DNA of 64,000 nucleotides from contig NZ_AP028654.1 in the NCBI RefSeq assembly GCF_033097505.1, positions 1,136,001 through 1,200,000 on the forward strand, written 5' to 3'. Positions 24,890 to 33,381 of the stretch are shown here, piece after piece (position 1 is the stretch's first letter; every line of letters starts with the position of its first letter). The notes under the pieces are model-generated. The model had not been told where the DNA came from and made no database searches. It saw nothing but the letters and a program-made list of their open reading frames with translations. A program made the translations under genes and the position numbers. This DNA is from Helicovermis profundi (GTDB lineage: Bacteria > Bacillota > Clostridia > Peptostreptococcales > Acidaminobacteraceae).

Positions 24890-26113
24890 GTGAAAAACAT
24901 AAATCAATGTGAAAACAACGTTTATTATTATATATCAAATCAGAAATTATTTATAAAAATGTCAGATGACAATATAAGAATTGTAGATACAAGGCCTTCT
25001 TATTACTATAATGGATGGTTGGATCCAAAAACTAATTCCAATGGTCATATACCAAATTCAGTTAATTTCTCATATAAATGGATTGGAAAAAACAAATCAA
25101 ATAGTGAACTTATAAAAGAATTTGAAAGGATATCATTAGAAAAACATAATGAAATTGTTTTATACGGTGAAAAGAGTAAAATAGTTTATGATTGTTTAAT
25201 TAGATTAGGGTATAAAAATGTTAAGATTCTTAAAGAAGGTTTAAATTCATGGTTAAAACTATCTACAAATTTAGATAAACTAGTAGGTTATAAAGCTCTA
25301 ATTTATCCAAAATGGTTAAATTCTTTAATAAAGGGCGATAATGTAGAAACGATGAAGAACTCAATATACAAACTTTTTGAAGTTAGCTGGGGTGAAGGTG
25401 ATGACTATAAAGCAGGTCATATTAAAGGAGCTGTTCATATTGATACAGAAGAATTTGAAGAAAGACCTCTTTGGAATAGAAAATCAGATAAAGATATAGA
25501 AAAAGCTTTAATAAAAAATGGAATAAGGTTAGACTCAACAGTACTACTTTATGGACTTGATACAAGAGCCGTTTCAAGGGTTGCTATTATTTTAAAATAT
25601 GCTGGTGTTAAAGATGTAAGGATACTAGATGGCGGTTTTAAACTCTGGGTGGCGGAAGGTTATGAAATTGAAAGAAAAATAAATAGTAAAATTTCTACTT
25701 TAAATTTTGCAAATAAAACTCGAATAAATAGTAATTATATAATTGATAAAAATGAATTGCAACGAAGAATGAAATATAAAAAAACTAAAGTATTAAGTAT
25801 CAGAAGTCTTGAAGAGTATAATAAACAAACAAGTGGATATTCATATATATTTAAAAAAGGAAGAATTGAAGGAGATACATTTGGATATGATACTGATTTT
25901 TATAGAAATGTTGATGACACTATGTTTAATTATGAACTTATAAAAAAAAATTGGCTTAATAAAAATATTAGTAAAGATGATAATCTGGTCTTTTATTGTG
26001 GTACAGGATGGAGAGCTTCTGAGATAGTTTTTTATTCAGAACTAATGGGATGGGAAAATAGCTCATTGTATGATGGCGGTTGGCTAGAGTGGAGCGAAGA
26101 AATGTGTAATTAA
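24890..26113 (+). CDS. Three-domain rhodanese (sulfurtransferase)
   Basis: The 407-aa protein has three rhodanese homology domains in tandem. In the first (about 20-125) and second (about 155-260) the active-site loops lack cysteine (YGEKSK, YGLDTR). The third (about 285-405) has FYCGTGWRAS with a catalytic Cys. It would transfer sulfane sulfur, probably in the cytoplasm since no signal is seen. GTG 24890 is the start, 9 nt after AAAGGAG; the ATG at 24883 runs into a stop. Confidence 0.85.
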   Translation: MKNINQCENNVYYYISNQKLFIKMSDDNIRIVDTRPSYYYNGWLDPKTNSNGHIPNSVNFSYKWIGKNKSNSELIKEFERISLEKHNEIVLYGEKSKIVYDCLIRLGYKNVKILKEGLNSWLKLSTNLDKLVGYKALIYPKWLNSLIKGDNVETMKNSIYKLFEVSWGEGDDYKAGHIKGAVHIDTEEFEERPLWNRKSDKDIEKALIKNGIRLDSTVLLYGLDTRAVSRVAIILKYAGVKDVRILDGGFKLWVAEGYEIERKINSKISTLNFANKTRINSNYIIDKNELQRRMKYKKTKVLSIRSLEEYNKQTSGYSYIFKKGRIEGDTFGYDTDFYRNVDDTMFNYELIKKNWLNKNISKDDNLVFYCGTGWRASEIVFYSELMGWENSSLYDGGWLEWSEEMCN

Positions 26114-26226
26114 TAATTGAATATTAAGCAAATATGTTGCTATGTTTCTTATTAACTGGGTATATGTAGAAAAAAGTAATTTAATAACTATAATTTTTCT
26201 TTAATATCATACGAAAAGAGGAATAT

Positions 26227-26913
26227 ATGAAAAAATACAGAAAAAAAATATTAATAATACTAGCTTTTTTATTAATTGTTATTGTACTTAAAATATTCAA
26301 TATTCAAGCATATTTTAAAGTTGACTTTATAAATGAAAATTTAAAACTAATAAAAAATTATGTTAATGAAAATTTTGTTTTTTCATCATTTATGTATATT
26401 ATACTATATTCATTAATTGTAGCACTCACTCTTCCCTTTGCTACAATTATAAGCCTTTTAGGTGGTCTTGTTTGGGGAGTAAAATATGGTGTTGTATTAG
26501 TAGTGACAGGTGCTACAATTGGAGCGAGTGCAAATTTTTTACTTACAAGGTATTTATTTGGAGAAAGTATTCAAAAAAAATACTCAGGTAAATTAAAAAA
26601 AATAAATAGAGAAATAGAGATTAATGGGAAAAATTATTTGTTAACATTAAGGTTGATTCCGATATTTCCATTTTTCTTGATAAATATTGCATCTGGCTTA
26701 TCTAATATAAGATACATTACTTTTCTTTGGACAACTTTCTTTGGTATTATTCCAGGAACTTTTGCATATGTATACTTTGGATCAAGTTTAAATTATATTA
26801 GTAAAAACACATCTTCTCTGCCTCTACCTGTAGTTTTTGGTTTAGTATTTATTGGCTTTATGACAATTGTTCCCGTACTATATAAAAAATTTATAAAAAG
26901 TGAAAATCGATAA
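26227..26913 (+). CDS. TVP38/TMEM64 (VTT/DedA-type) membrane protein
   Basis: A 228-aa protein with an N-terminal TM segment and the VTT domain: LTLPFATIISLLGGLVWG, ATIGASANFLLTRYLFG and LRLIPIFPFFLINIASGLSNI are its hallmarks. VTT proteins are linked to lipid scrambling or transport and membrane homeostasis. ATG follows AAGAGG. It is 113 bp after the rhodanese gene; a rhodanese-VTT pairing is seen in other bacteria but the link is unexplained. Confidence 0.85.
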   Translation: MKKYRKKILIILAFLLIVIVLKIFNIQAYFKVDFINENLKLIKNYVNENFVFSSFMYIILYSLIVALTLPFATIISLLGGLVWGVKYGVVLVVTGATIGASANFLLTRYLFGESIQKKYSGKLKKINREIEINGKNYLLTLRLIPIFPFFLINIASGLSNIRYITFLWTTFFGIIPGTFAYVYFGSSLNYISKNTSSLPLPVVFGLVFIGFMTIVPVLYKKFIKSENR

Positions 26914-26915
26914 AT

Positions 26916-26962
26916 AAAAGAGAAAAACTCAGTCCTTCTTAAGAACTGAATTTTTCTCTTTT
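26916..26962. terminator. Bidirectional terminator (VTT / MFS genes)
   Basis: AAAAGAGAAAAA pairs with TTTTTCTCTTTT around an inner TCAGT/ACTGA stem. It serves both convergent genes and overlaps the last codons of the MFS gene. Confidence 0.8.
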
Positions 26963-28141
26963 ACTAATTGTAGCTTTTCCTTTTAAATAGTAATTTAAAA
27001 AGATAGTTAGTAATAATAGTAAAACTCCATAAATTAGGTGGGAAGTAAAAACATTTGTATGATCTAACATAAGTCCTGATAAAGGCATTGCTAGAGCAAC
27101 AACTAGATTTGTAACTAAGCTTATAAATGAAAGAATAGTAGCTCGATTATGCGATTCAATGTTTTTATTAATATATTTATTTAAAACTGGGTGATACACT
27201 CCACGTGTAATTTGCTGAAAAAGGATAAAAATAACGGCAAATGGAGTTTTAAAGAGACCTAGACCAATAAATGAAGTAATGAGTAACAGATTAATTATAA
27301 CCATAGTTTTAGGCTTGCTGATTTTCATAAAGAAATCCACGTTTCTTGAAGCAATAGCAGCAACAATGTTAAAAACAAAAAATAGAGAACCATATAAGTA
27401 TTCTGGAATAGCAACAGCTTTAAAGAATGGAGTATAAAACCAAAATGAAGTTCTATAAAACATATAAAAAATAATTGCGAATAGTGCAATTCCTTTAATT
27501 TTACTATTTTTAATAATATATTGAAAGCTTGTTTTTATTAATTCAAAATATTTTTCATTTTTACCTTTTATATTTTTAAGAGGCTTAATAGTAACTTCCT
27601 TAAATATTAAAGCTGTGGATGCGGCAAATAGCATTAACACAAATGAGATTATAAATGGCAGATTATGATTTTTAACGTACAGAAAACTCGCAGCTACAGA
27701 ACCAATTGCTTGAACTATATAAACAATAGATTGACCCTTGCCAAAAATTAATTTAAATTCTATTTCTCGATTTAGTTCAAGAAGAGAGTCGTACAAAAGC
27801 GCACTATCAGCACCAGATTTGAAGCAAAATCCCATACTGAAGATTATTTCTGCTACCATATATATATATATTGAGTTTCCAAAAATATAGATTAAAATTG
27901 CTATTGCAGAAAAAATAGCACCAAGAGATAAACTATATTTCCTTCCAAATCTATCTGCAATTGCACCAGTTGGAACTTCAAGTAAAAAAATACTAAATGA
28001 AAATATAGACTGAAGTATCATTATTTCAGTCATGCTTAACCCCTTAGCTAAAAGATATAGCACAATTATCGGTCCAACAAGGAGAGCGTTCTTAAATATT
28101 GAGTATATATAGTAAGTTTTAATATTATTTTTTGTAAGCAT
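26939..28141 (-). CDS. Major facilitator superfamily transporter
   Basis: A 400-aa protein with about 12 hydrophobic segments. The loop 2-3 motif LEVPTGAIADRFGRKYSLSLG is diagnostic of MFS drug/solute transporters. The substrate cannot be assigned. ATG follows GGAGG. It is single, convergent with the VTT gene and divergent from the second opp operon. Confidence 0.88.
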   Translation of the reverse strand: MLTKNNIKTYYIYSIFKNALLVGPIIVLYLLAKGLSMTEIMILQSIFSFSIFLLEVPTGAIADRFGRKYSLSLGAIFSAIAILIYIFGNSIYIYMVAEIIFSMGFCFKSGADSALLYDSLLELNREIEFKLIFGKGQSIVYIVQAIGSVAASFLYVKNHNLPFIISFVLMLFAASTALIFKEVTIKPLKNIKGKNEKYFELIKTSFQYIIKNSKIKGIALFAIIFYMFYRTSFWFYTPFFKAVAIPEYLYGSLFFVFNIVAAIASRNVDFFMKISKPKTMVIINLLLITSFIGLGLFKTPFAVIFILFQQITRGVYHPVLNKYINKNIESHNRATILSFISLVTNLVVALAMPLSGLMLDHTNVFTSHLIYGVLLLLLTIFLNYYLKGKATISKREKFSS

Positions 28142-29020
28142 TATAAACCTCCATAAAAAGATATTTCCATAAAGTATATATTATTATCCTTTCTAAATCA
28201 ATAAAAAAATATTAATATGAATAGTTTTATTGATAATACACAACAATATTGAAAATTAAATAATCTTAATATATTTGGGTAATGTATAAATGATTAATTT
28301 TATTATATGCTTGTGTAAAATATTAATACAATGTAGCAGAATATTAACAAGAAATACTTATGAATGAAGAAGTTTTCGTATAATATTGGAATATTGACAT
28401 AATATTTAAATATTTTATTAAATATAATAGAAATAATTAAATTCGAGTAAAATGTCGTAATATTCGAAATATAAATTAAACTTTCATGTGTTTGTGAATA
28501 ACATACAACACTATTGCTTAAAAGTTTGAAAAAATAACATTTGTTATAGAAACGAAATATATTATTAGTAAAATTTCAATTTTCTATAAATTAAAACTGC
28601 TTATTTTGAACTATTTGATAATTCTTTTAGCTTTATGTTATATATAAACATAAAATAGAGTATAATAAGGCATATAAAAAAATATTTATGCACTATTTTC
28701 TATTAAAATAATAACTGTGTATTTGCAGTTTTTATGTTAGCTATACCAATAGTGTTACGGTTTATTACAGAATGTTAACATCGCTTATATCCATATAAGT
28801 ATTGCAATTCTAACGTTTATCAGCTATATTTGTATTGTTAACGGTTTGTTAACACATCGTTTTTATTTACTGAACATTGTGTAAACGAATATTAATGAGA
28901 AGTGTGAGAAGGGGGAATTCTATAAATTAATTTATTTTATAGAGAATAGGTTTTTATTTAAAAACATTTTTTAAAAGCGATTATTATCAGAAAATTTAAA
29001 AAAAGAAAGGGGTGCAATAA
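28142..29020. promoter_or_regulatory. Long AT-rich control region before the second opp operon
   Basis: These 879 bp have no ORF I can support. They contain an inverted repeat TTTATGTT/AACATAAA (28632-28639 and 28647-28654) and a possible -10 TATAAT at 28661-28666. GTTAAC occurs three times (28774, 28837, 28848; the last two 11 bp apart, one helical turn). A CodY-like box lies just before the ribosome binding site. I see no T-box or riboswitch pattern. Confidence 0.5.
28982..28996. promoter_or_regulatory. CodY-like box before second opp operon
   Basis: TATTATCAGAAAATT matches the CodY consensus AATTTTCWGAAAATT at 13 of 15 positions and lies 25-39 bp before the oppB start. Peptide transport operons are classic CodY targets. 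Confidence 0.45.
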
Positions 29021-29941
29021 TTGGGAAAATTTCTATTTAACAGAATCGTAACAATGATGATTACATTGTTCCTAATTATAACAATTACATTTTTCTTAAT
29101 GCATGCTATTCCAGGTGGACCATTTACTAGAGAAAAGCCACTTCCACCAGAAGTAATTGCAGCATTAAATGCAAAGTATCATTTAGACGATCCACTTTGG
29201 CTTCAATATGTAGACTATGTTAAAGGCGTATTTACTTTTAATCTAGGACCATCATTCCAAAGAGTTGGAGTAACAGTAAATGACTTAATTAAAGCAGGTT
29301 TTCCAGCTACGGCTAAAATAGGTGGAGGAGCAATAATACTTATTATTTTACTTGGTATTCCAATTGGTATGATTTCTGCTTTAAAACAGAATAAATGGCA
29401 AGATCAGACTGTTATGATTATTGCAACGCTCGGTGTAACAATTCCAAGTTTCGTTATGGCGACAGGAATTATATATATTTTTAGTGCCAAGTTGCATTGG
29501 ATTCCATCCAACGGTCTTACGACTTGGAAGCATTTGATTGGACCAGTTTTTGCTTTATCAGGTTTTTCTCTATCATTTGTTGCAAGACTTACAAGATCAA
29601 GTATGCTTGAAGTTCTTCAACAAGATTACATTAGAACTGCTAGAGCAAAAGGACTTTCAGAATTTAAAGTTATTGTAAAGCATGCTTTAAAAAATGCGCT
29701 TATTCCAGTTGTAACGTATATGGGACCTATGATTGCAAATCTATTAACTGGTTCATTTGTTATTGAGAAAATATTTGCAATACCTGGAATGGGTAAACAT
29801 TTCGTTGAGAGTGTTGGAAATCGTGACTATACTGTTTTAATGGGAATTACAATATTTTATGCAATGTTCCTTATTGTGATGGTTTTAATTGTCGATATAC
29901 TTTATGGATTTATTGATCCAAGAATAAAACTACATGATTAG
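29021..29941 (+). CDS. oppB: Oligopeptide ABC transporter permease (second operon)
   Basis: A 306-aa OppB/DppB permease: N-terminal TM with HAIPGGPFTRE, YHLDDPLWLQY, and the EAA loop YIRTARAKGLSEFKVIVKHALKNAL. It starts with TTG after AAAGGGGTG. It forms the pore with the next gene product. Sequence-wise a standard DppB, distinct from the first operon's OppB. Confidence 0.94.
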   Translation: MGKFLFNRIVTMMITLFLIITITFFLMHAIPGGPFTREKPLPPEVIAALNAKYHLDDPLWLQYVDYVKGVFTFNLGPSFQRVGVTVNDLIKAGFPATAKIGGGAIILIILLGIPIGMISALKQNKWQDQTVMIIATLGVTIPSFVMATGIIYIFSAKLHWIPSNGLTTWKHLIGPVFALSGFSLSFVARLTRSSMLEVLQQDYIRTARAKGLSEFKVIVKHALKNALIPVVTYMGPMIANLLTGSFVIEKIFAIPGMGKHFVESVGNRDYTVLMGITIFYAMFLIVMVLIVDILYGFIDPRIKLHD

Positions 29942-29951
29942 GAGGATTGAC

Positions 29952-31142
29952 ATGGCTAAAATTTCAAAAGATATGTGGCAGCAATTGCCAAAAGAAGAAA
30001 AAGATAAAGATCTAATCCTTCGTCCAAGTCTAACGTATTGGCAAGACGCATGGAGACGATTGAAACAAAACAAGTTTTCAATGTTAGGTTTAGCAACTAT
30101 AATTATTCTAGCAATATTAGCTACATTTGCGCCAATGGTTATTGCACATGATTATTCTTCACAGAATTTATCATTAGCAAATATACCTGCAAAAATTAGA
30201 ATTTATAAAGTTAGCGATGATTCGTATGTTTATGTTCATAGAGAATATAAAATATATAATGTTACTGCTAAAGGTGAAATTTTAAAAAGAATTAGAGAAA
30301 AAGAAAAAAATATGAAAGATAATTATAATATTTACGAACTTAATGGAAATACTATAAAGCTCGATTATCACTTTGCAAGATTAAAAGGTGATAAAAATCC
30401 TGAAAATATTAAGTTTAAGCTTTATGTTAATGATAAAGAAGTCTCTTCAAGTAAAAATGTAAGAAATAAATCTTATTTGTTCGGAACAGACACTTTAGGT
30501 AGAGATTTGCTTGCAAGAGTTCTATTTGGAGCTAGAATATCATTATTTATCGCTTTAATTGCAACTGTTGTAAATTTCTTTATTGGAGTTGTTTATGGTG
30601 GTACTTCAGGATATTTAGGTGGTAAAATTGATAATATAATGATGAGAATTGTTGATATTATTAGTGTTATTCCACTATTATTATACGTTATTCTTCTTAC
30701 TGTTTTAATTGGTACTGGTTTAAAATCAATTATTATTGCAATCGGCTCAGTATATTGGGTTGGTATGGCGAGAATTGTAAGAGGACAGGTTCTTAGTTTA
30801 AAAGAACAAGAGTATGTTCTTGCTGCAAGAACTTTAGGTGCTAGTACAATGAGAATTATGTTTAGACATTTAATTCCGAATGCAATGGGACCAATTATTG
30901 TTGCGATGACAATGATGATTCCTAGTGCAATATTTACTGAAGCATTCTTAAGTTTTATTGGTCTTGGCGTAAGCCCTCCAATTGCTTCTTGGGGTACTTT
31001 AGCAAGTGATGCATTAACAGGACTTAGATCTTACCCTTATCAATTATTCTATCCGTCTGCAGCGATCTGTATTACAATGCTTGCATTTAACTTCTTAGGC
31101 GATGGATTAAGAGATGCGTTAGATCCAAGATTACGTAAATAA
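29952..31142 (+). CDS. oppC: Oligopeptide ABC transporter permease with large extracytoplasmic insert (second operon)
   Basis: The 396-aa protein has an N-terminal cytoplasmic segment and a first TM (about 50-70), then an unusually long external stretch of about 120 residues. This precedes the FGTDTLGRDLLARVLFGARISL motif and the remaining TM segments with the EAA loop YVLAARTLGASTMRIMFRHLIPN. ATG 29952 is chosen because GGAGG (29941-29945) lies 6 nt upstream. The insert between TM1 and the core is longer than in a typical OppC (about 300 aa). Confidence 0.93.
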   Translation: MAKISKDMWQQLPKEEKDKDLILRPSLTYWQDAWRRLKQNKFSMLGLATIIILAILATFAPMVIAHDYSSQNLSLANIPAKIRIYKVSDDSYVYVHREYKIYNVTAKGEILKRIREKEKNMKDNYNIYELNGNTIKLDYHFARLKGDKNPENIKFKLYVNDKEVSSSKNVRNKSYLFGTDTLGRDLLARVLFGARISLFIALIATVVNFFIGVVYGGTSGYLGGKIDNIMMRIVDIISVIPLLLYVILLTVLIGTGLKSIIIAIGSVYWVGMARIVRGQVLSLKEQEYVLAARTLGASTMRIMFRHLIPNAMGPIIVAMTMMIPSAIFTEAFLSFIGLGVSPPIASWGTLASDALTGLRSYPYQLFYPSAAICITMLAFNFLGDGLRDALDPRLRK

Positions 31143-31156
31143 GAGAGGAGTAAGAA

Positions 31157-32179
31157 ATGGCTGAAAATATATTAGAAGTAAAAAATTTAAAAACCTCTTT
31201 TTATACGCATATAGGGGAAGTTCAAGCTGTAAGAGGTGTAAGCTTTCACGTTGGTAAAGGAGAGGCTTTAGGAATAGTTGGAGAATCAGGATCTGGAAAA
31301 AGTGTAACTTCAATGTCAGTAATGAGACTTTTACAATTTCCGGGTAAAATCAAAGATGGAGAAATCATTTTTAAAGGTGAAGATCTTAAAAAAATTAGCG
31401 AAAAAGATATGAGAGCTGTAAGAGGAAATGAAATTGCAATGATATTTCAAGATCCAATGACATCTTTAAACCCAGTTTATACAATTGGAAATCAAATTAT
31501 TGAAGCAATTATGCAACATCAAGATATAAATAAAGAAGATGCTAGAAAGCAAGCTATTGAAATGCTTACTTTAGTAGGTATTCCTTCTCCAGATAAAAGA
31601 ATTGATAATTATCCACATGAGTTTTCTGGTGGAATGAGACAAAGAGCTATGATTGCAATTGCACTTTCTTGTAGACCAGATTTACTTATTGCTGACGAAC
31701 CTACTACTGCACTTGATGTTACAATTCAAGCTCAAATATTAGAACTTATGAAAGAGTTAAAAGATAAAGTGAATACATCGATAATTCTGATAACGCATGA
31801 TTTGGGTGTTGTTGCAGACGTTTGCTCTAGAATTATAGTAATGTATGGTGGTCTTGTTATGGAGGAAGGAACAGTGGAGGAAATTTTCTATGATCCAAAA
31901 CATCCTTACACGATGGGACTTTTAAAATCAATTCCGAAAGTAGAAACAAAAGAGAAACAAAGATTAGTTCCAATTGATGGAACACCTCCGGATTTAGTAA
32001 AACCTCCAAAAGGTTGTCCATTTGCTGCAAGATGTGACTATGCTATGAGAATATGTACTGAGGAAGTTCCTCCTTATTTCGAAGTTGGTGAAGGACGTAG
32101 ATCAATGTGTTGGTTACTTCATGAAGACGCTCCAAAGGTTGAAATTGAAACAGGGGCAGTTGTAAGGGAGGCAAAATAA
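31157..32179 (+). CDS. oppD: Oligopeptide ABC transporter ATPase OppD (second operon)
   Basis: A 340-aa ABC ATPase: Walker A GESGSGKS, signature FSGGMRQR, Walker [14 protein letters not shown]-loop THDLG. The C-terminal extension keeps the four cysteines ([17 protein letters not shown]) that bind a 4Fe-4S cluster in some relatives. Its stop overlaps the oppF start (TAATG). Confidence 0.95.
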   Translation: MAENILEVKNLKTSFYTHIGEVQAVRGVSFHVGKGEALGIVGESGSGKSVTSMSVMRLLQFPGKIKDGEIIFKGEDLKKISEKDMRAVRGNEIAMIFQDPMTSLNPVYTIGNQIIEAIMQHQDINKEDARKQAIEMLTLVGIPSPDKRIDNYPHEFSGGMRQRAMIAIALSCRPDLLIADEPTTALDVTIQAQILELMKELKDKVNTSIILITHDLGVVADVCSRIIVMYGGLVMEEGTVEEIFYDPKHPYTMGLLKSIPKVETKEKQRLVPIDGTPPDLVKPPKGCPFAARCDYAMRICTEEVPPYFEVGEGRRSMCWLLHEDAPKVEIETGAVVREAK

Positions 32180-33180
32180 TGGCAGAGTTAAATAAAAAAG
32201 AAGTACTACTTGAAATAAAAGACTTAAAAAAATATTTTACTCTTAATAAAGGATTCTTCGGTGGACAAACTGAGTATGTAAAGGCTGTTGATGGAGTAAG
32301 TTTTAGCATTAATAAAGGTGAAACTTTTGGTTTAGTTGGAGAATCAGGTTGTGGTAAATCTACAACAGGAAGAACAATTATTAGGCTGTATGATGTAACT
32401 GGTGGAGATATAATCTTCGAAGGTGAAAATGTAAGTAAGCTGAAAGAAAGAGATTTAAAATTATTTAGAAGAAAAATGCAAATGATATTTCAAGATCCTT
32501 ATGCGTCGTTAAATACTAGAATGACAGTTTCTGATATTATAGGTGAGCCTTTAGATATTCATGGACTAGCTAAAGGTGATGATAGACAGAGAAAAATATA
32601 TAGTTTGCTTGAAACAGTTGGTTTAAGTAAAGGACATGCAAGCAGATACCCACATGAATTTTCGGGTGGGCAAAGACAGAGAATTGGTATTGCAAGAGCA
32701 CTTGCAGTTGATCCAAAATTTATCATTTGTGATGAACCAATATCTGCACTTGATGTTTCTATACAAGCTCAAGTTGTTAATATGCTAGAAGATTTACAAA
32801 ATGAGTTAGGTTTAACATATTTATTTATTGCACATGATTTGTCTATGGTTAAACATATATCTGATAGAATCGGAGTAATGTATTTAGGTAAATTAGTTGA
32901 AGTAGCTGATGCAGATGAACTTTATAATGCTCCAAATCATCCGTATTCACAGGCATTATTATCTGCAATTCCTGTACCTAATCCTGATATTGCTAAAAAT
33001 AATAAGCGTATTATACTTGAAGGGGATGTACCAAGTCCTATAAATCCTCCATCTGGATGTAGATTTAGAACAAGATGTAGGTATGCAATGGATATTTGTT
33101 CAAAAGAAGAGCCAAATTTAATTGACTTGGGAGACGGACATATGTCAGCTTGCCACCTTAACACTATTAAGAAAAAGTAA
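32179..33180 (+). CDS. oppF: Oligopeptide ABC transporter ATPase OppF (second operon)
   Basis: A 333-aa ABC ATPase: Walker A GESGCGKS, signature FSGGQRQR, Walker [14 protein letters not shown]-loop AHDLS. The C-terminal extension has four cysteines ([16 protein letters not shown]). It pairs with OppD to power the second transporter and is translationally coupled to oppD. Confidence 0.95.
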   Translation: MAELNKKEVLLEIKDLKKYFTLNKGFFGGQTEYVKAVDGVSFSINKGETFGLVGESGCGKSTTGRTIIRLYDVTGGDIIFEGENVSKLKERDLKLFRRKMQMIFQDPYASLNTRMTVSDIIGEPLDIHGLAKGDDRQRKIYSLLETVGLSKGHASRYPHEFSGGQRQRIGIARALAVDPKFIICDEPISALDVSIQAQVVNMLEDLQNELGLTYLFIAHDLSMVKHISDRIGVMYLGKLVEVADADELYNAPNHPYSQALLSAIPVPNPDIAKNNKRIILEGDVPSPINPPSGCRFRTRCRYAMDICSKEEPNLIDLGDGHMSACHLNTIKKK

Positions 33181-33220
33181 TAATTACAGGGTAAATATAC
33201 CAAAATATACAAAATACATG

Positions 33221-33270
33221 ATCAAATATAGAAAAATTTCTAAATATAATATTTTCTATATTTGATTTTG
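33221..33270 (+). terminator. Terminator after the second oppBCDF operon
   Basis: A perfect 15-bp stem ATCAAATATAGAAAA / TTTTCTATATTTGAT (33221-33235 and 33252-33266) is followed by TTTG. Its 3' arm overlaps the -35 box of the following oppA promoter. Confidence 0.7.
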
Positions 33271-33290
33271 TAGTAGATTTACGGTATAAT
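33262..33290 (+). promoter_or_regulatory. SigA-type promoter of the permuted oppA gene
   Basis: TTGATT (33262-33267) and TATAAT (33285-33290) with a 17-bp spacer. The leader of about 85 nt has two small hairpins (AAATTGTG/CACAATTT and GTTGATA/TATCAAC) before the AGGGGGG ribosome binding site. Confidence 0.75.
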
Positions 33291-33381
33291 TATACATGGT
33301 TTAAATTGTGTGAAAATTCTTAACTCACAATTTAATATAAGTTGATAGTTTATATCAACACTATTTCTAGGGGGGATAAAT

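Noticed and set aside
28142-29020. T-box or other riboswitch before the second opp operon
   Set aside because: No T-box sequence and no terminator/antiterminator pair near the gene.
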